From the NCBI GenBank assembly GCA_964472725.1, contig CAYYLZ010000003.1, positions 1-64,000 on the forward strand: a DNA stretch of 64,000 bases, read 5' to 3'. The stretch comes from RGIG6375 sp964472725 (GTDB lineage: Bacteria; Bacillota; Clostridia; Oscillospirales; Oscillospiraceae). The position numbers and the translations under genes are program-made. Position 1 is the stretch's first letter, and the number at the start of each line of letters is the position of its first letter. Positions 1 to 7,870 of the stretch are shown in pieces. The notes below the pieces were generated by a model that saw nothing but the letters and a program-made list of their open reading frames with translations, searched no databases and had not been told where the DNA came from.

Positions 1-296
1 TCGGCGTCGTCTATACCGTGAAGCATTTCAAGGGTAAGGGCGGCTGCTGCGGTGGCGGCGGCTACAGGGCGAAGAAGAAAAAGCTTGCCAATGTACTCTA
101 TGAGAAAACCTTCAAGGTAGAAGGTATGCACTGCGAAAACTGCAAGGCCCGCGTTGAAGAAGTAGTCAACGATATTAAGGGCATTGCGGGCAGGGTAGAT
201 CTTAAAAAGAACGAACTGACAGTGTCCTATGCCGAAGAGGTGGACGACGAACTGATAAAAGCCCGCCTGCAGCGCGCGGGCTATACCGTAATTTGA
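1..296 (+). CDS. Heavy-metal-associated (HMA) domain protein, 5' end missing
   Basis: The frame is open to the left edge, so the start lies outside the window; the GTG at 18 is internal. The visible part begins with a Cys/Gly-rich stretch (GGCCGGGG) followed by a Lys-rich run and then a ferredoxin-fold HMA domain with the metal-binding motif GMHCENC. This order resembles small membrane-anchored Cys-rich proteins found next to FeoB or copper transporters, with a TM helix expected just upstream. A metal chaperone or sensor role is inferred. A strong terminator follows at 323-358. Confidence 0.75.
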   Translation, partial: GVVYTVKHFKGKGGCCGGGGYRAKKKKLANVLYEKTFKVEGMHCENCKARVEEVVNDIKGIAGRVDLKKNELTVSYAEEVDDELIKARLQRAGYTVI

Positions 297-322
297 TATT
301 TAACAGCTTACCGATATGAGAA

Positions 323-358
323 TGAGCGCGCCCCTGTCCTTCGACAGGGGCGCGCTCA
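323..358 (+). terminator. Intrinsic terminator after HMA gene
   Basis: A perfect 16-bp inverted repeat (left arm 323-338, right arm 343-358) closes a CTTC loop and is followed by a short T-containing tail. It ends the HMA transcript before the blaI promoter. Confidence 0.75.
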
Positions 359-407
359 CTTTAGGTGCTATTTGATTTATTTCGGTCTATTGCTGCATAA
401 AAACCTC

Positions 408-436
408 TTGACAGAGCGGTCTACACGATGTAGAAT
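408..436 (+). promoter_or_regulatory. Sigma-A promoter of the blaI-blaR1 operon
   Basis: TTGACA (408-413) and TAGAAT (431-436) are separated by exactly 17 bp. The -10 box lies inside the first BlaI-type operator, so repressor binding would block RNA polymerase. Confidence 0.85.
420..434. promoter_or_regulatory. BlaI/MecI-type operator 1
   Basis: The dyad TCTACA-CGA-TGTAGA carries the TACA/TGTA half-sites typical of BlaI/MecI/CopY repressors and overlaps the -10 box. Its neighbouring gene encodes such a repressor, which supports autoregulation. Confidence 0.85.
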
Positions 437-446
437 AAAAAACAGG

Positions 447-461
447 TCTACAGGATGTAGA
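447..461. promoter_or_regulatory. BlaI/MecI-type operator 2
   Basis: The dyad TCTACA-GGA-TGTAGA repeats operator 1 with a changed 3-bp spacer, 27 bp downstream (centre to centre), and sits in the 5' leader just before the ribosome binding site AAGGAGG. Two sites on the same promoter suggest cooperative repression. Confidence 0.85.
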
Positions 462-477
462 ACAAGGAGGGCTTGAT

Positions 478-837
478 ATGAATGAGTATAAGCTGGGAGC
501 CGTTGAGGCTCGGTTTGCGGATATGATATGGGCGCAGGCACCTGTGAGCTCGGGTGAGCTGGCGAAGCTTGCCCAGCAGGAGCTGGCGTGGAAAAAATCC
601 ACCACCTATACGGTGCTCAAGCGCCTTTGTGAGCGCGGTCTGTTCCAAAACGAGGGCGGAACGGTGAGCGCACTGGTGAGCAGGGAGGAATTCTATGCCT
701 TGCAGAGCGAAAAGTTTGTAGAGGAGACCTTTGACGGTTCGCTGCCCGCCTTTCTGGCGGCCTTCGGCAGCCGTAAAAAGCTCTCGGATAAGGAGATAGA
801 CGAGCTGGAGAAGCTCATTGAAAAGATGAGGGGGTGA
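478..837 (+). CDS. blaI: BlaI/MecI/CopY-family transcriptional repressor
   Basis: The 119-aa protein has the length and winged-helix pattern of BlaI/MecI (about residues 1-75, including STTYTVLKRL as recognition helix) with a short C-terminal dimerisation segment. AAGGAGG lies 7 nt before the ATG. It is followed after one base by a BlaR1-type membrane peptidase and preceded by two matching operators, so the pair should form a sensor-peptidase/repressor switch. In the known family, BlaR1 signalling leads to cleavage of the repressor. The regulated targets beyond its own operon are not visible, although a serine hydrolase lies downstream. Confidence 0.9.
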   Translation: MNEYKLGAVEARFADMIWAQAPVSSGELAKLAQQELAWKKSTTYTVLKRLCERGLFQNEGGTVSALVSREEFYALQSEKFVEETFDGSLPAFLAAFGSRKKLSDKEIDELEKLIEKMRG

Positions 838-838
838 C

Positions 839-3817
839 ATGATGCTGAGCAATGTGTTTATGCAGGTTCTTGACATGTCGAAAACGGCAAGCGTAGTCAT
901 TGCCGTGGTGCTCGTTGCCCGCCTGCTGCTGAAAAAAGCGCCCAAGTGGATATCCTACGCGCTTTGGGCTGTGGTGCTGCTGCGTCTGCTCTGCCCCTTT
1001 TCCATAGAAGCCCCGGTAAGCGCTGTTCCGAGAATGGAAACGATTTCGACGGAGATGGTGGACAGCACTTTGCCGCGCTTTGAGTTTGAAACTCCCGCAG
1101 ACCGGCAGTATAACCGGCATGTATTAGATACAACTTCGCCGGGAGAGTCTTATGCACTGGTAGGCCGAAGTTTTGAACCCACCCAGTGGCTGAGCATCAT
1201 ATGGCTCACCGGTATTGCTGTCATGCTTATTTACAGCGCCGTATCCTATATCAAGCTGCGGCGCAGACTGGTAGGTGCGGCACTGCTGCGGGATAATATT
1301 TATTTTGCCGACCGCATCGACTCGCCCTTTGTCATGGGGCTTATCCGTCCTAAAATCTATCTGCCCTCGTCAATCGGCGAGAGAGAACAGGAGTACATAA
1401 TCCTCCATGAGCAGCGACATATCCGCCGCCTTGACTATGTGATAAAGGTGCTGGCATTTGCTGCGCTGTGCCTGCACTGGTTCAACCCGCTGGTGTGGCT
1501 GGCATTTATTCTTTCTGGCAAAGACATGGAAATGAGCTGCGACGAGTCGGTTATAAAAACTCTCGGCAGCGAGATACGCGCCGACTATTCCGCGTCGCTG
1601 CTGAGCCTTGCCACTGGGCGCAGGCTAATAGCGAGAACGCCCCTTGCCTTCGGCGAGGGAGATACCCGCGGCCGTATCAAGAACCTTGCCAAGTGGAAAA
1701 AGCCCGTTATCTGGATAGTCATAATAGCGCTGATGCTTTGCGCCGTGCTGGCGGTCTGCCTGCTCACCGACCCCGTGGATAAGGGCGACACCATAACTTT
1801 GACGGAGCGCAAAAACGACAGCAACATTCATATCGAATACGATTTGGACATAGGGGAGGCGGTTAAGAGCGGAACGATAGTCGCCGAAGTATGGGCGAAT
1901 GGCGAATGCGTGCAGAGTGCTCCCGTTACGTTCACCCGCTATGCCAAGGAAATTGATTTGCTTTTGACTCCGCGCCGTGAGGACGATAAGTACAGCGGAG
2001 TGGATGTGCAGATAACAACAGACCAGTACGGCGGCTCACTGCTGACCTATTTCGCCCTGCCCGAATATTCAGGCGGCCTCGGCTGGGCGACCATGGCTCG
2101 GGAAAAGGAGGAAGATATAGCCCTTGAACCCGGAACGGCCAGAATGCTTGTCGCTGTTGCCTTCGACCTGGGCAACGGAGTGCACGGTCTTGACTGCGAG
2201 ACCCTTGAAAAAGAGCCGGAACGGCTGAAGCAGTATGAGTACATCATAGTCATCATGGCAGGCTTCAACGCCGAAGAGCTTGCCCCGCAGCAGACTGCGG
2301 AAGTGTCCTCAAGCAAAGAGGTGCTGCAGCTTCATCATGTGGTAAAGCTGGCGGAAAAGGGCCATGAGCTCGGCTGGGCTGATTTTGAGAAGTTTGATTA
2401 TATCGAGACCGGCTCGGGTCTGTATATCCGAGTGTATGAAATAGACGAAACATTTTCTCTCTGGATAGGCGGCAGCAGCCCTCAGATAGAGATGGAGCCC
2501 ATGTATATCTACCTTGTTGCCAATGACCTTAATACCCGCATCGAGATCCGCGACGGCGGCGTTGAAGAATTTATCGCGGAACATGGCGGCAAGCCGGCAA
2601 AACTGAGCGACGAAAAAATAGCAGAGCTGCGTGAGATTTATCCCGCCGACACGCACGGTAACGCCATAGATTTGGAATATGTGCTGGAAGCTGCGGAGGG
2701 ACTTGCCGTGGTAACAGTTACCGACGAGATAGTGTATCATTATGACATGGAGTACCTGCCGGTGTGGATAGATGAGGTGATATATGGCGAGGGAATGCCT
2801 GAAAGGGGAACGGCTGCGGAGCTGTGGCTGGGCAATTCCGGACTGATAACGTCCGACTATGGTCACAGGGGAGTTCCTGACGGCATCCGTTATCTTTGCT
2901 TTATAGACCTGCATGAAAGTCACGGTTTTTCTGCAAACAATGCTGCAATGGCTTATTTAACGGAAGACGGCTACCTGATGCCGGCCGATGCAAAGGGCGC
3001 ATTTGCCGACTATGAGGGCTGGTCTTTAGAAGCGTTTTTATCCGCCTGCGGGATAAGCGCCGAGGTGACTATTGGAGACAGCGTTCTTGAGCGCATGGCA
3101 AATCTCAGCGCTGAGGATATAGAGTATATCAGCAGCCTGGTCGAGATAGACCCGGCGGCGATGGCGGAGGCCATGAACAGCGCCGCAACCAATCCCATTA
3201 CGCGCGACGAGGGCGTCATGGGCCACTGGAACATAGATGTTTATACCGGCGTGGGGGATGAAAACTTCCGCCTGTACGCCGGTACGGAGAGGAATATAAT
3301 CCAGCTTTATTACCATACCGACAAGAGCGAATACACTACCTATTATTTCAAGGACAAAAAGCTTTACGACCTTATTCGCAGTGCCTTCAGGCATGAGGGC
3401 CTTATAGAAACCGAAGCCCTTTGGGCCTTTGAGGATATCCTCGCCGCCCGGGCGGAGGAAAGCATACGGCAGAGCGAGCTGGCGGTGGGTGCGCAGCCCT
3501 TCACCGGCTACGAGATAACCGAGTTTTATGAGCACGACCTCTTCAAAAATGGCGACGAGCTGTATACGGTCTATAAATGGGACGTGGCCTTTATCCCCGA
3601 GGACCCGGATAAGGTGGCGTGGGCAGGCGGTATGTGGTTGGACGGTGAGCTGCGCGTCCGTGATTATGATTTGTATACCTATTTGGTTGTCCGTTCCGTA
3701 GACGGAGAAATGGTGGACTACCGCTTTATGTTCTACGATATCTACAACGGAGCGGGAGACGACTCCGAGCGCAGCCGTGCATGGAGCGAGATTTTGAGCG
3801 CGTGGGGCGAAACGTAA
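839..3817 (+). CDS. BlaR1-like M56 family membrane metallopeptidase with large novel extracellular region
   Basis: The N-terminal third is a polytopic BlaR1/MecR1 M56 domain with the zinc motif HEQRH at residues 190-194 and the downstream CDE motif near residue 235. A further TM helix (about residues 284-308) is followed by about 680 residues predicted outside the membrane. BlaR1 proper ends in a roughly 250-residue penicillin-binding sensor domain with SxxK and KTG; I see neither motif here, so this is probably not a beta-lactam sensor. It starts one base after blaI (an alternative ATG is three bases on), consistent with one operon. At 992 aa it is far longer than the usual 350-600. The ligand is unknown. 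Confidence 0.85.
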   Translation: MMLSNVFMQVLDMSKTASVVIAVVLVARLLLKKAPKWISYALWAVVLLRLLCPFSIEAPVSAVPRMETISTEMVDSTLPRFEFETPADRQYNRHVLDTTSPGESYALVGRSFEPTQWLSIIWLTGIAVMLIYSAVSYIKLRRRLVGAALLRDNIYFADRIDSPFVMGLIRPKIYLPSSIGEREQEYIILHEQRHIRRLDYVIKVLAFAALCLHWFNPLVWLAFILSGKDMEMSCDESVIKTLGSEIRADYSASLLSLATGRRLIARTPLAFGEGDTRGRIKNLAKWKKPVIWIVIIALMLCAVLAVCLLTDPVDKGDTITLTERKNDSNIHIEYDLDIGEAVKSGTIVAEVWANGECVQSAPVTFTRYAKEIDLLLTPRREDDKYSGVDVQITTDQYGGSLLTYFALPEYSGGLGWATMAREKEEDIALEPGTARMLVAVAFDLGNGVHGLDCETLEKEPERLKQYEYIIVIMAGFNAEELAPQQTAEVSSSKEVLQLHHVVKLAEKGHELGWADFEKFDYIETGSGLYIRVYEIDETFSLWIGGSSPQIEMEPMYIYLVANDLNTRIEIRDGGVEEFIAEHGGKPAKLSDEKIAELREIYPADTHGNAIDLEYVLEAAEGLAVVTVTDEIVYHYDMEYLPVWIDEVIYGEGMPERGTAAELWLGNSGLITSDYGHRGVPDGIRYLCFIDLHESHGFSANNAAMAYLTEDGYLMPADAKGAFADYEGWSLEAFLSACGISAEVTIGDSVLERMANLSAEDIEYISSLVEIDPAAMAEAMNSAATNPITRDEGVMGHWNIDVYTGVGDENFRLYAGTERNIIQLYYHTDKSEYTTYYFKDKKLYDLIRSAFRHEGLIETEALWAFEDILAARAEESIRQSELAVGAQPFTGYEITEFYEHDLFKNGDELYTVYKWDVAFIPEDPDKVAWAGGMWLDGELRVRDYDLYTYLVVRSVDGEMVDYRFMFYDIYNGAGDDSERSRAWSEILSAWGET

Positions 3818-3841
3818 TTTGAAAAAACTATATATCTACAG

Positions 3842-3868
3842 GCAGGGCGGTTTATCCCGCCCTGCTCT
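3842..3868 (+). terminator. Intrinsic terminator after the blaR1-like gene
   Basis: A 9-bp GC-rich stem (3842-3850 with 3857-3865), 6-nt loop and short T-rich tail lie 24 bp after the stop codon. Confidence 0.6.
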
Positions 3869-3951
3869 GCTTTGTAGGAAGCGCCGCCCTCGGCGCTCCG
3901 CGCGGAATACAGTTGCCGCAGTAACGATAATGCGCACAACAAAATAAAGTG

Positions 3952-4088
3952 TTAACCTTCTCCTGCGAGGAGAAGGTGGCATTTGCGAAGCAAATGACGG
4001 ATGAGGTGGTCATCATAATGCGGGAATGTGCTAAATGCCCCTCATCCACCGCTTGCGCAGTCCCCCTTCTCCCAAGGGAGAAGGTTAA
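3952..4088. repeat. MITE-like palindromic element of about 137 bp
   Basis: The element starts with TTAACCTTCTCC and ends with GGAGAAGGTTAA, so its ends are inverted repeats. Within each arm there are local hairpins (CCTTCTCC/GGAGAAGG at both ends and ATTTGC-GAA-GCAAAT near 3981), and GGATGAGG (3989-3996 region) is mirrored by CCTCATCC near 4040. It has no coding capacity. Such elements are dispersed in many copies in gut Clostridia; only this copy is visible here. It fills most of the 415-bp gap 3818-4232, in which I see no gene. Confidence 0.7.
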
Positions 4089-4232
4089 ACGATGAGGTGT
4101 AACAACGATAATACGCGAAAACAAGGTATAAAATAATTTCCCATTCTCAATCATATCTGCAGCTTCTTGCCGTGTGGGTGAATTTGTGATACCATTGAAG
4201 CATGATAAACCAAAAGGAAAGGATAGGGAAAT

Positions 4233-5111
4233 ATGGATCTGTCCAAGTTCATAGAAGTCGCAGGGCCAATGCGCGCCCTTGGCATTATCGTCACGCAGAA
4301 CGGGGAGGAAATCGCCCGTCACCTTTGGGAGCCTGCCTGCCGCCGCAATATATATTCCGCCACGAAAAGCTATACCTCCGCCGCAGTGGGTATTGCGGTG
4401 AAGGAGGGGCTTATTTCCCTCAATGAAAAGCTTACCGACGCCTTTGCGGCTGACCTGCCGGAGGTGGTTTCCGATAATCTTGCCAAGGCTACCGTGCGCG
4501 ATCTGCTCACCATGAATTTAGGTCAGGCAAAGGGATACCTGATGGGGACCGACCGCCCCTACTATCCCGACCCCAACTGGGTGAAAACCGCCCTTGCCCA
4601 GCCCTTTGACTTTGCGCCGGGTGAGAAGTTCGTGTATAACAATACCGGCCCTTATCTTGCCGGTATACTGGTGCAGCGCCGTGCGGGCTGTGACCTTGTG
4701 AATTATATGCTGCCCCGCTTTTTCGCGCCCATGGGCATACAGCGCCCCACATGGGAAACCGACCCCATGGGCAATAATTTCGGCGCGGGAGGACTTTTCC
4801 TCACCATCGACGAATTTCACAAGCTGGGTCTGCTGTACCTGAACAAGGGTAACTGGAACGGCAGACAGATACTCACCGAGGAGTGGGTGGTCGAGAGCAT
4901 GAAGCCTCAGGCCAATACGGGTATGCCCGGAATTGAGTACGGCTACCTGTTTTGGGGCGATGACATGGGTGTATTCCGCGCCAACGGCAAATGCGGACAG
5001 AGCTGCGCCGTGCTGCGGGATAAGAACGCGGTGGTTACCGTGGTTGCCGAATCCCGCGATGAATTCAAGCTGCTGGATGCCATCGTGGAGCATATTTATC
5101 CACAGCTTTAA
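4233..5111 (+). CDS. Class-C beta-lactamase-related serine hydrolase
   Basis: The 292-aa protein has the serine-hydrolase SxxK motif (SATK, S42 and K45) and a YxN-type motif in the segment VYNNTGPY, as in the beta-lactamase/esterase superfamily (PF00144). There is no signal peptide, so it is probably cytoplasmic, and it is shorter than true AmpC enzymes (about 360 aa); an esterase or peptidase role is more likely than antibiotic hydrolysis. A purine-rich site (AAGGAAAGGATAGGG) precedes the ATG. It lies downstream of the BlaI/BlaR1-like pair but is separated by a terminator and a repeat, so co-regulation is unproven. Confidence 0.8.
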   Translation: MDLSKFIEVAGPMRALGIIVTQNGEEIARHLWEPACRRNIYSATKSYTSAAVGIAVKEGLISLNEKLTDAFAADLPEVVSDNLAKATVRDLLTMNLGQAKGYLMGTDRPYYPDPNWVKTALAQPFDFAPGEKFVYNNTGPYLAGILVQRRAGCDLVNYMLPRFFAPMGIQRPTWETDPMGNNFGAGGLFLTIDEFHKLGLLYLNKGNWNGRQILTEEWVVESMKPQANTGMPGIEYGYLFWGDDMGVFRANGKCGQSCAVLRDKNAVVTVVAESRDEFKLLDAIVEHIYPQL

Positions 5112-5124
5112 TAAAAACGATAAG

Positions 5125-5158
5125 ACGCCCCGACGAATATTTGTCGGGGCGTTAGTGT
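5125..5158 (+). terminator. Intrinsic terminator after serine hydrolase
   Basis: A 10-bp stem (5125-5134 with 5143-5152, ACGCCCCGAC arms) with an 8-nt loop and a short T-rich tail follows the stop codon by 13 bp. Confidence 0.7.
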
Positions 5159-5192
5159 TTGTTGAAGAAATCTTTTTGACGTATGTGCCTAT

Positions 5193-5400
5193 CTAATATT
5201 GCGCCGGAGATTCCCACGCTGCGCTCGGAATGACAAATCTGTAGTGCGGGCGTATCATTACGCTGCGGCGGGGGCACGCCACCGCCCTACGTTGTTGATT
5301 TGAGTCCGTCCTGCTCGTAGGGCTGAGGCGTGCCTCAGCCGTTTGTAACGGTACTGCCGACGGTGATGGTGTTCGCGGAACGGTCAAGACCGTTCCCTTC
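5193..5400. repeat. Mosaic of dispersed non-coding repeat fragments
   Basis: This part of the 410-bp gap 5112-5521 has no credible gene. It contains perfect small palindromes: GGCTGAGGC/GCCTCAGCC (5321-5340) and GGAACGGTC/GACCGTTCC (5377-5396). The stretch near 5206-5235 (ACGCTGCGCTCGGAATGAC) resembles widely dispersed intergenic repeats of gut Firmicutes. It is best read as several decayed or nested repeat units. Confidence 0.5.
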
Positions 5401-5454
5401 GATGGGATTTTGGATTTTGCGGATTATCGTTAATAGGTCACCGTTTTACAAACT

Positions 5455-5491
5455 AAGGGACTGGCACAGATAAAATCTGCGCCAGTCCCTT
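5455..5491 (-). terminator. Terminator of the MoaF-like gene
   Basis: An 11-bp inverted repeat (5455-5465 with 5481-5491) lies 30 bp beyond the stop of the leftward MoaF-like gene. The T-run is better on the plus strand, so it may act in both directions. Confidence 0.6.
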
Positions 5492-5521
5492 GAAAATTTT
5501 TAATTATAACTCTTTACAAAA

Positions 5522-7318
5522 TTACTTGATACCGGGGATGCGGTCGAAGTATTTTGCGATATCGAACTTACCAAGCTCACGCATGAAAGCGCCGGTAATG
5601 TTCAGGTTCAGACCGGCGTGGCTTACGCCGTAGAAGAAGCCGCCGTCGTGCTGGATCTTGCGGTTGATGACAACCAGACCCTGGCTGCCGTTGCACTTCT
5701 CTTCAACCCACTGGAAGAGGTATACGTCGGGACGCAGCTTGATGTAGAAGCAGGGGCTGGACCAGGTGGGACCGCCGCCGTTGTTGTCATCGAAGATGGT
5801 CCAGGAGTAGGACTCGGGAGAGGAGTAAACGTGGATGGAGTTCATGGTGTCGGTGTATGCCCATGCGAAGCACTGACCAACCAGCTCGTCGGTGAAGTGG
5901 TGACGACGTGCGAAGGGAGCCTTCAGATCGCCGTACTCAACGGTACCGAAGTGAACGTTGGCGCCTGCTTCCCACTCGCTCTGCCAGTTGCCGATGCCAG
6001 TCTTGATGGTGGTGGCAAGACCGTTCTGCAGGTCGATGATCTGAGCGACCATGGAATAGTCGGGATCGCCGGTGAGCAGATGTGCAAAGAAGTACAGCTT
6101 CTTATCGGGCTGGAAGCACTTGTAGACCTCTTCCTGCCACTCCATGTCGCCATAGCGCCACTTGAGGGTATCGTTGCTTACAAACTGATACTCCCAGGGA
6201 GTGCCCTTGGTGCCGCTCCAGGGTGCCTGAGCATACTTCTCATTGTCTGCCCAGACCTTGAATTCCTGACCAACCAGATCATAGTTGAAGGGCAGGTTGT
6301 TGTGGGAGTCCATGATGTTGGCCTCCTGACCGCCGCCGAATATCATCTGTCTTGCGGCTGCGTGGGCAAGAGCCTCTTCGCGGGGCATGGGAACGTCGAT
6401 GTCCATGGGACGGTATGCATAGCGGCCGCCCTTCTTCTGACCCATAGTGGCGGCCAGAGGACGCTCCTTGTCACCGAAGGAGTTGATCTTCTCCAGGTGA
6501 GCGGCATCGCCGGTGAGTTCCAGCTCGGCGCGGTGCATTTTGTAGGTGAGGCTGTCGTCCTTCTCGAAGCCGAATTCCAGGCCGGTGGCGGTGAAATCGA
6601 AGAAGTTCATGATCTCGATCCACATCTTGCCGGAGAATTCGACCTCCCAGCGGGCGTAAATGTAGTTTTCATCGTCGATGCGGATGTAGTCGGCGGGATT
6701 GGTGACGGTGATGCCGCCCTGAGCAGCGCCCAGCTCGGAGAGGGTGGTGCAGTACTGGCTGGGGTTGAAGGTGAGGAACTCGTAACCGCAGTCATACTTC
6801 CAGTAGAGGCCGCGGCCTTCGATGCGGTTGGTGGGGGTGTGCAGCTTGGGCTTTTCATTGTTGCCCATATCCAGCCAGCCGAAATAGTATTCGCGCTGGA
6901 TCTCGCGGGGGATATCGCGGTAATAATCGGGCTCGGTCTTCATGCCGAAAAGATCCATGCCTACGGGAACGGTGATGCCGAACCAGGTCTCAAAAGCGGT
7001 GACGGCCCATGTGCGGCGGTCAATGACCAAATGCCAGCCGCGGCTGCAGCCGGGGATCAAGTGGGTCATAAGAGTGATGGGACCCTGAGAAATGGCGGTG
7101 TAGGGAGCGGTATAGGTGGCGTCGTTCTCGGTGACGACCAGCTCTTTCTCGTCCTTGATCTCATAGGCAAGCTTTGCAGGCGCGAACTGGCCTTCCAGCT
7201 TCACTTCAAACTTCATGCCCTTCAGGCAGCCGCAGCCTCCGCCTGCGGCAGCGCCGATGGCTTTAGCCTTTTCTTCGACATATTCGGGAGTCAGGGGATT
7301 GTACGTGGTGAAAAACAT
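5522..7318 (-). CDS. Double-length MoaF-like protein
   Basis: The 598-aa protein matches the pattern of the MoaF family (N-terminal and C-terminal beta-barrel parts) but is about twice the usual 260-280 aa. The C-terminal half carries the MoaF C-part hallmarks: LVGQCFAWAY, HVYSSPESYSW, VYLFQWVEE, GSQGLVVINRK and GGFFYGV. The N-terminal half carries a related set (SRGWHLVIDRRTW, NRIEGRGLYWKYD, YIYARWEVEFSGK). It therefore appears to be a tandem fusion of two barrels. No signal peptide or TM helix is seen, and no molybdenum cofactor genes are near. The name MoaF does not prove a cofactor role; binding of a small aromatic or acyl ligand is equally possible. AGGAGG and a strong promoter precede it. 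Confidence 0.7.
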   Translation of the reverse strand: MFFTTYNPLTPEYVEEKAKAIGAAAGGGCGCLKGMKFEVKLEGQFAPAKLAYEIKDEKELVVTENDATYTAPYTAISQGPITLMTHLIPGCSRGWHLVIDRRTWAVTAFETWFGITVPVGMDLFGMKTEPDYYRDIPREIQREYYFGWLDMGNNEKPKLHTPTNRIEGRGLYWKYDCGYEFLTFNPSQYCTTLSELGAAQGGITVTNPADYIRIDDENYIYARWEVEFSGKMWIEIMNFFDFTATGLEFGFEKDDSLTYKMHRAELELTGDAAHLEKINSFGDKERPLAATMGQKKGGRYAYRPMDIDVPMPREEALAHAAARQMIFGGGQEANIMDSHNNLPFNYDLVGQEFKVWADNEKYAQAPWSGTKGTPWEYQFVSNDTLKWRYGDMEWQEEVYKCFQPDKKLYFFAHLLTGDPDYSMVAQIIDLQNGLATTIKTGIGNWQSEWEAGANVHFGTVEYGDLKAPFARRHHFTDELVGQCFAWAYTDTMNSIHVYSSPESYSWTIFDDNNGGGPTWSSPCFYIKLRPDVYLFQWVEEKCNGSQGLVVINRKIQHDGGFFYGVSHAGLNLNITGAFMRELGKFDIAKYFDRIPGIK

Positions 7319-7357
7319 AACAATGGACCTCCTTATTTCAATGTTTTGTATACCTTG

Positions 7358-7386
7358 ATTTTATTAGCAAACGTACCGTTTGTCAA
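7358..7386 (-). promoter_or_regulatory. Sigma-A promoter of the MoaF-like gene
   Basis: On the minus strand TTGACA (7386-7381) and TAAAAT (7363-7358) are 17 bp apart, about 40 bp before the start codon. This gives the MoaF-like gene its own transcription start, separate from the thioesterase upstream. Confidence 0.8.
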
Positions 7387-7454
7387 CCGCTTTATTACCG
7401 CGTGACAAAACAAGATAATTATCCTCGGACAGTTTCCGCCTGGGGATTTCACTT

Positions 7455-7865
7455 TTATTCTGCGGCAGCCTTTATTTTAGCGTAAACTTCCGGCTTGTTT
7501 TCCTCCATATTGAAGGATTTCATGTCCGGGCCTGTCCATATATGGAAGGTGGTTGCTTCTGCAACCACAGCGCCGTTATACCATGTTTCATAGCGCAGCT
7601 CAAGCTTTTTGGCGGCGTAGGAAACGATAGAGGTCTTTATGGTTACCTGACCGGGATAGGTGACGGGAGAGCGGTACTGCATGTGCAGGTCTACCATAGG
7701 CGGGTTTATTCCGAGAGCGTCCGCATCGGAGAAGGAGAATCCCATCTTGTCGAAGAAGTCCATGCGGGCGATTTCATACCATATTGCGTATACAGAGTGA
7801 TGCACGATGGCCATTCTGTCGCAGTCGGGATAGCGTACGTCGATAGTGGTTTCGGTGATTAACAT
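7455..7865 (-). CDS. Acyl-CoA thioesterase, YbgC/4-hydroxybenzoyl-CoA type
   Basis: The 136-aa hotdog-fold protein has the family motif in the form YPDCDRMAIVHHSVYAIWYEIAR, with the catalytic-type Asp (DCD). The start at 7865 (MLITETT) is chosen over an in-frame ATG at 7943, because GGGAGG lies 7 nt before it and homologues begin at this point. It would hydrolyse thioesters of acyl- or aryl-CoA; the substrate cannot be told. Its ribosome binding site is locked in a long hairpin (7871-7906), which suggests translational control. Confidence 0.85.
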   Translation of the reverse strand: MLITETTIDVRYPDCDRMAIVHHSVYAIWYEIARMDFFDKMGFSFSDADALGINPPMVDLHMQYRSPVTYPGQVTIKTSIVSYAAKKLELRYETWYNGAVVAEATTFHIWTGPDMKSFNMEENKPEVYAKIKAAAE

Positions 7866-7870
7866 TGTCT

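Noticed and set aside
839..3817. Classical beta-lactam sensor BlaR1.
   Set aside because: The M56 part fits but the C-terminal region lacks the SxxK and KTG motifs and is much too long.
4233..5111. True class C beta-lactamase conferring resistance.
   Set aside because: There is no signal peptide, the protein is short and the KTG motif is not clear; an esterase or peptidase is more likely.
5618..7405. A long plus-strand frame (595 codons) opposite the MoaF-like gene.
   Set aside because: It is the antisense shadow of the minus-strand gene: low-complexity Gly/Val/Ala-rich translation, no ribosome binding site, and the opposite strand has a promoter, AGGAGG and family motifs.
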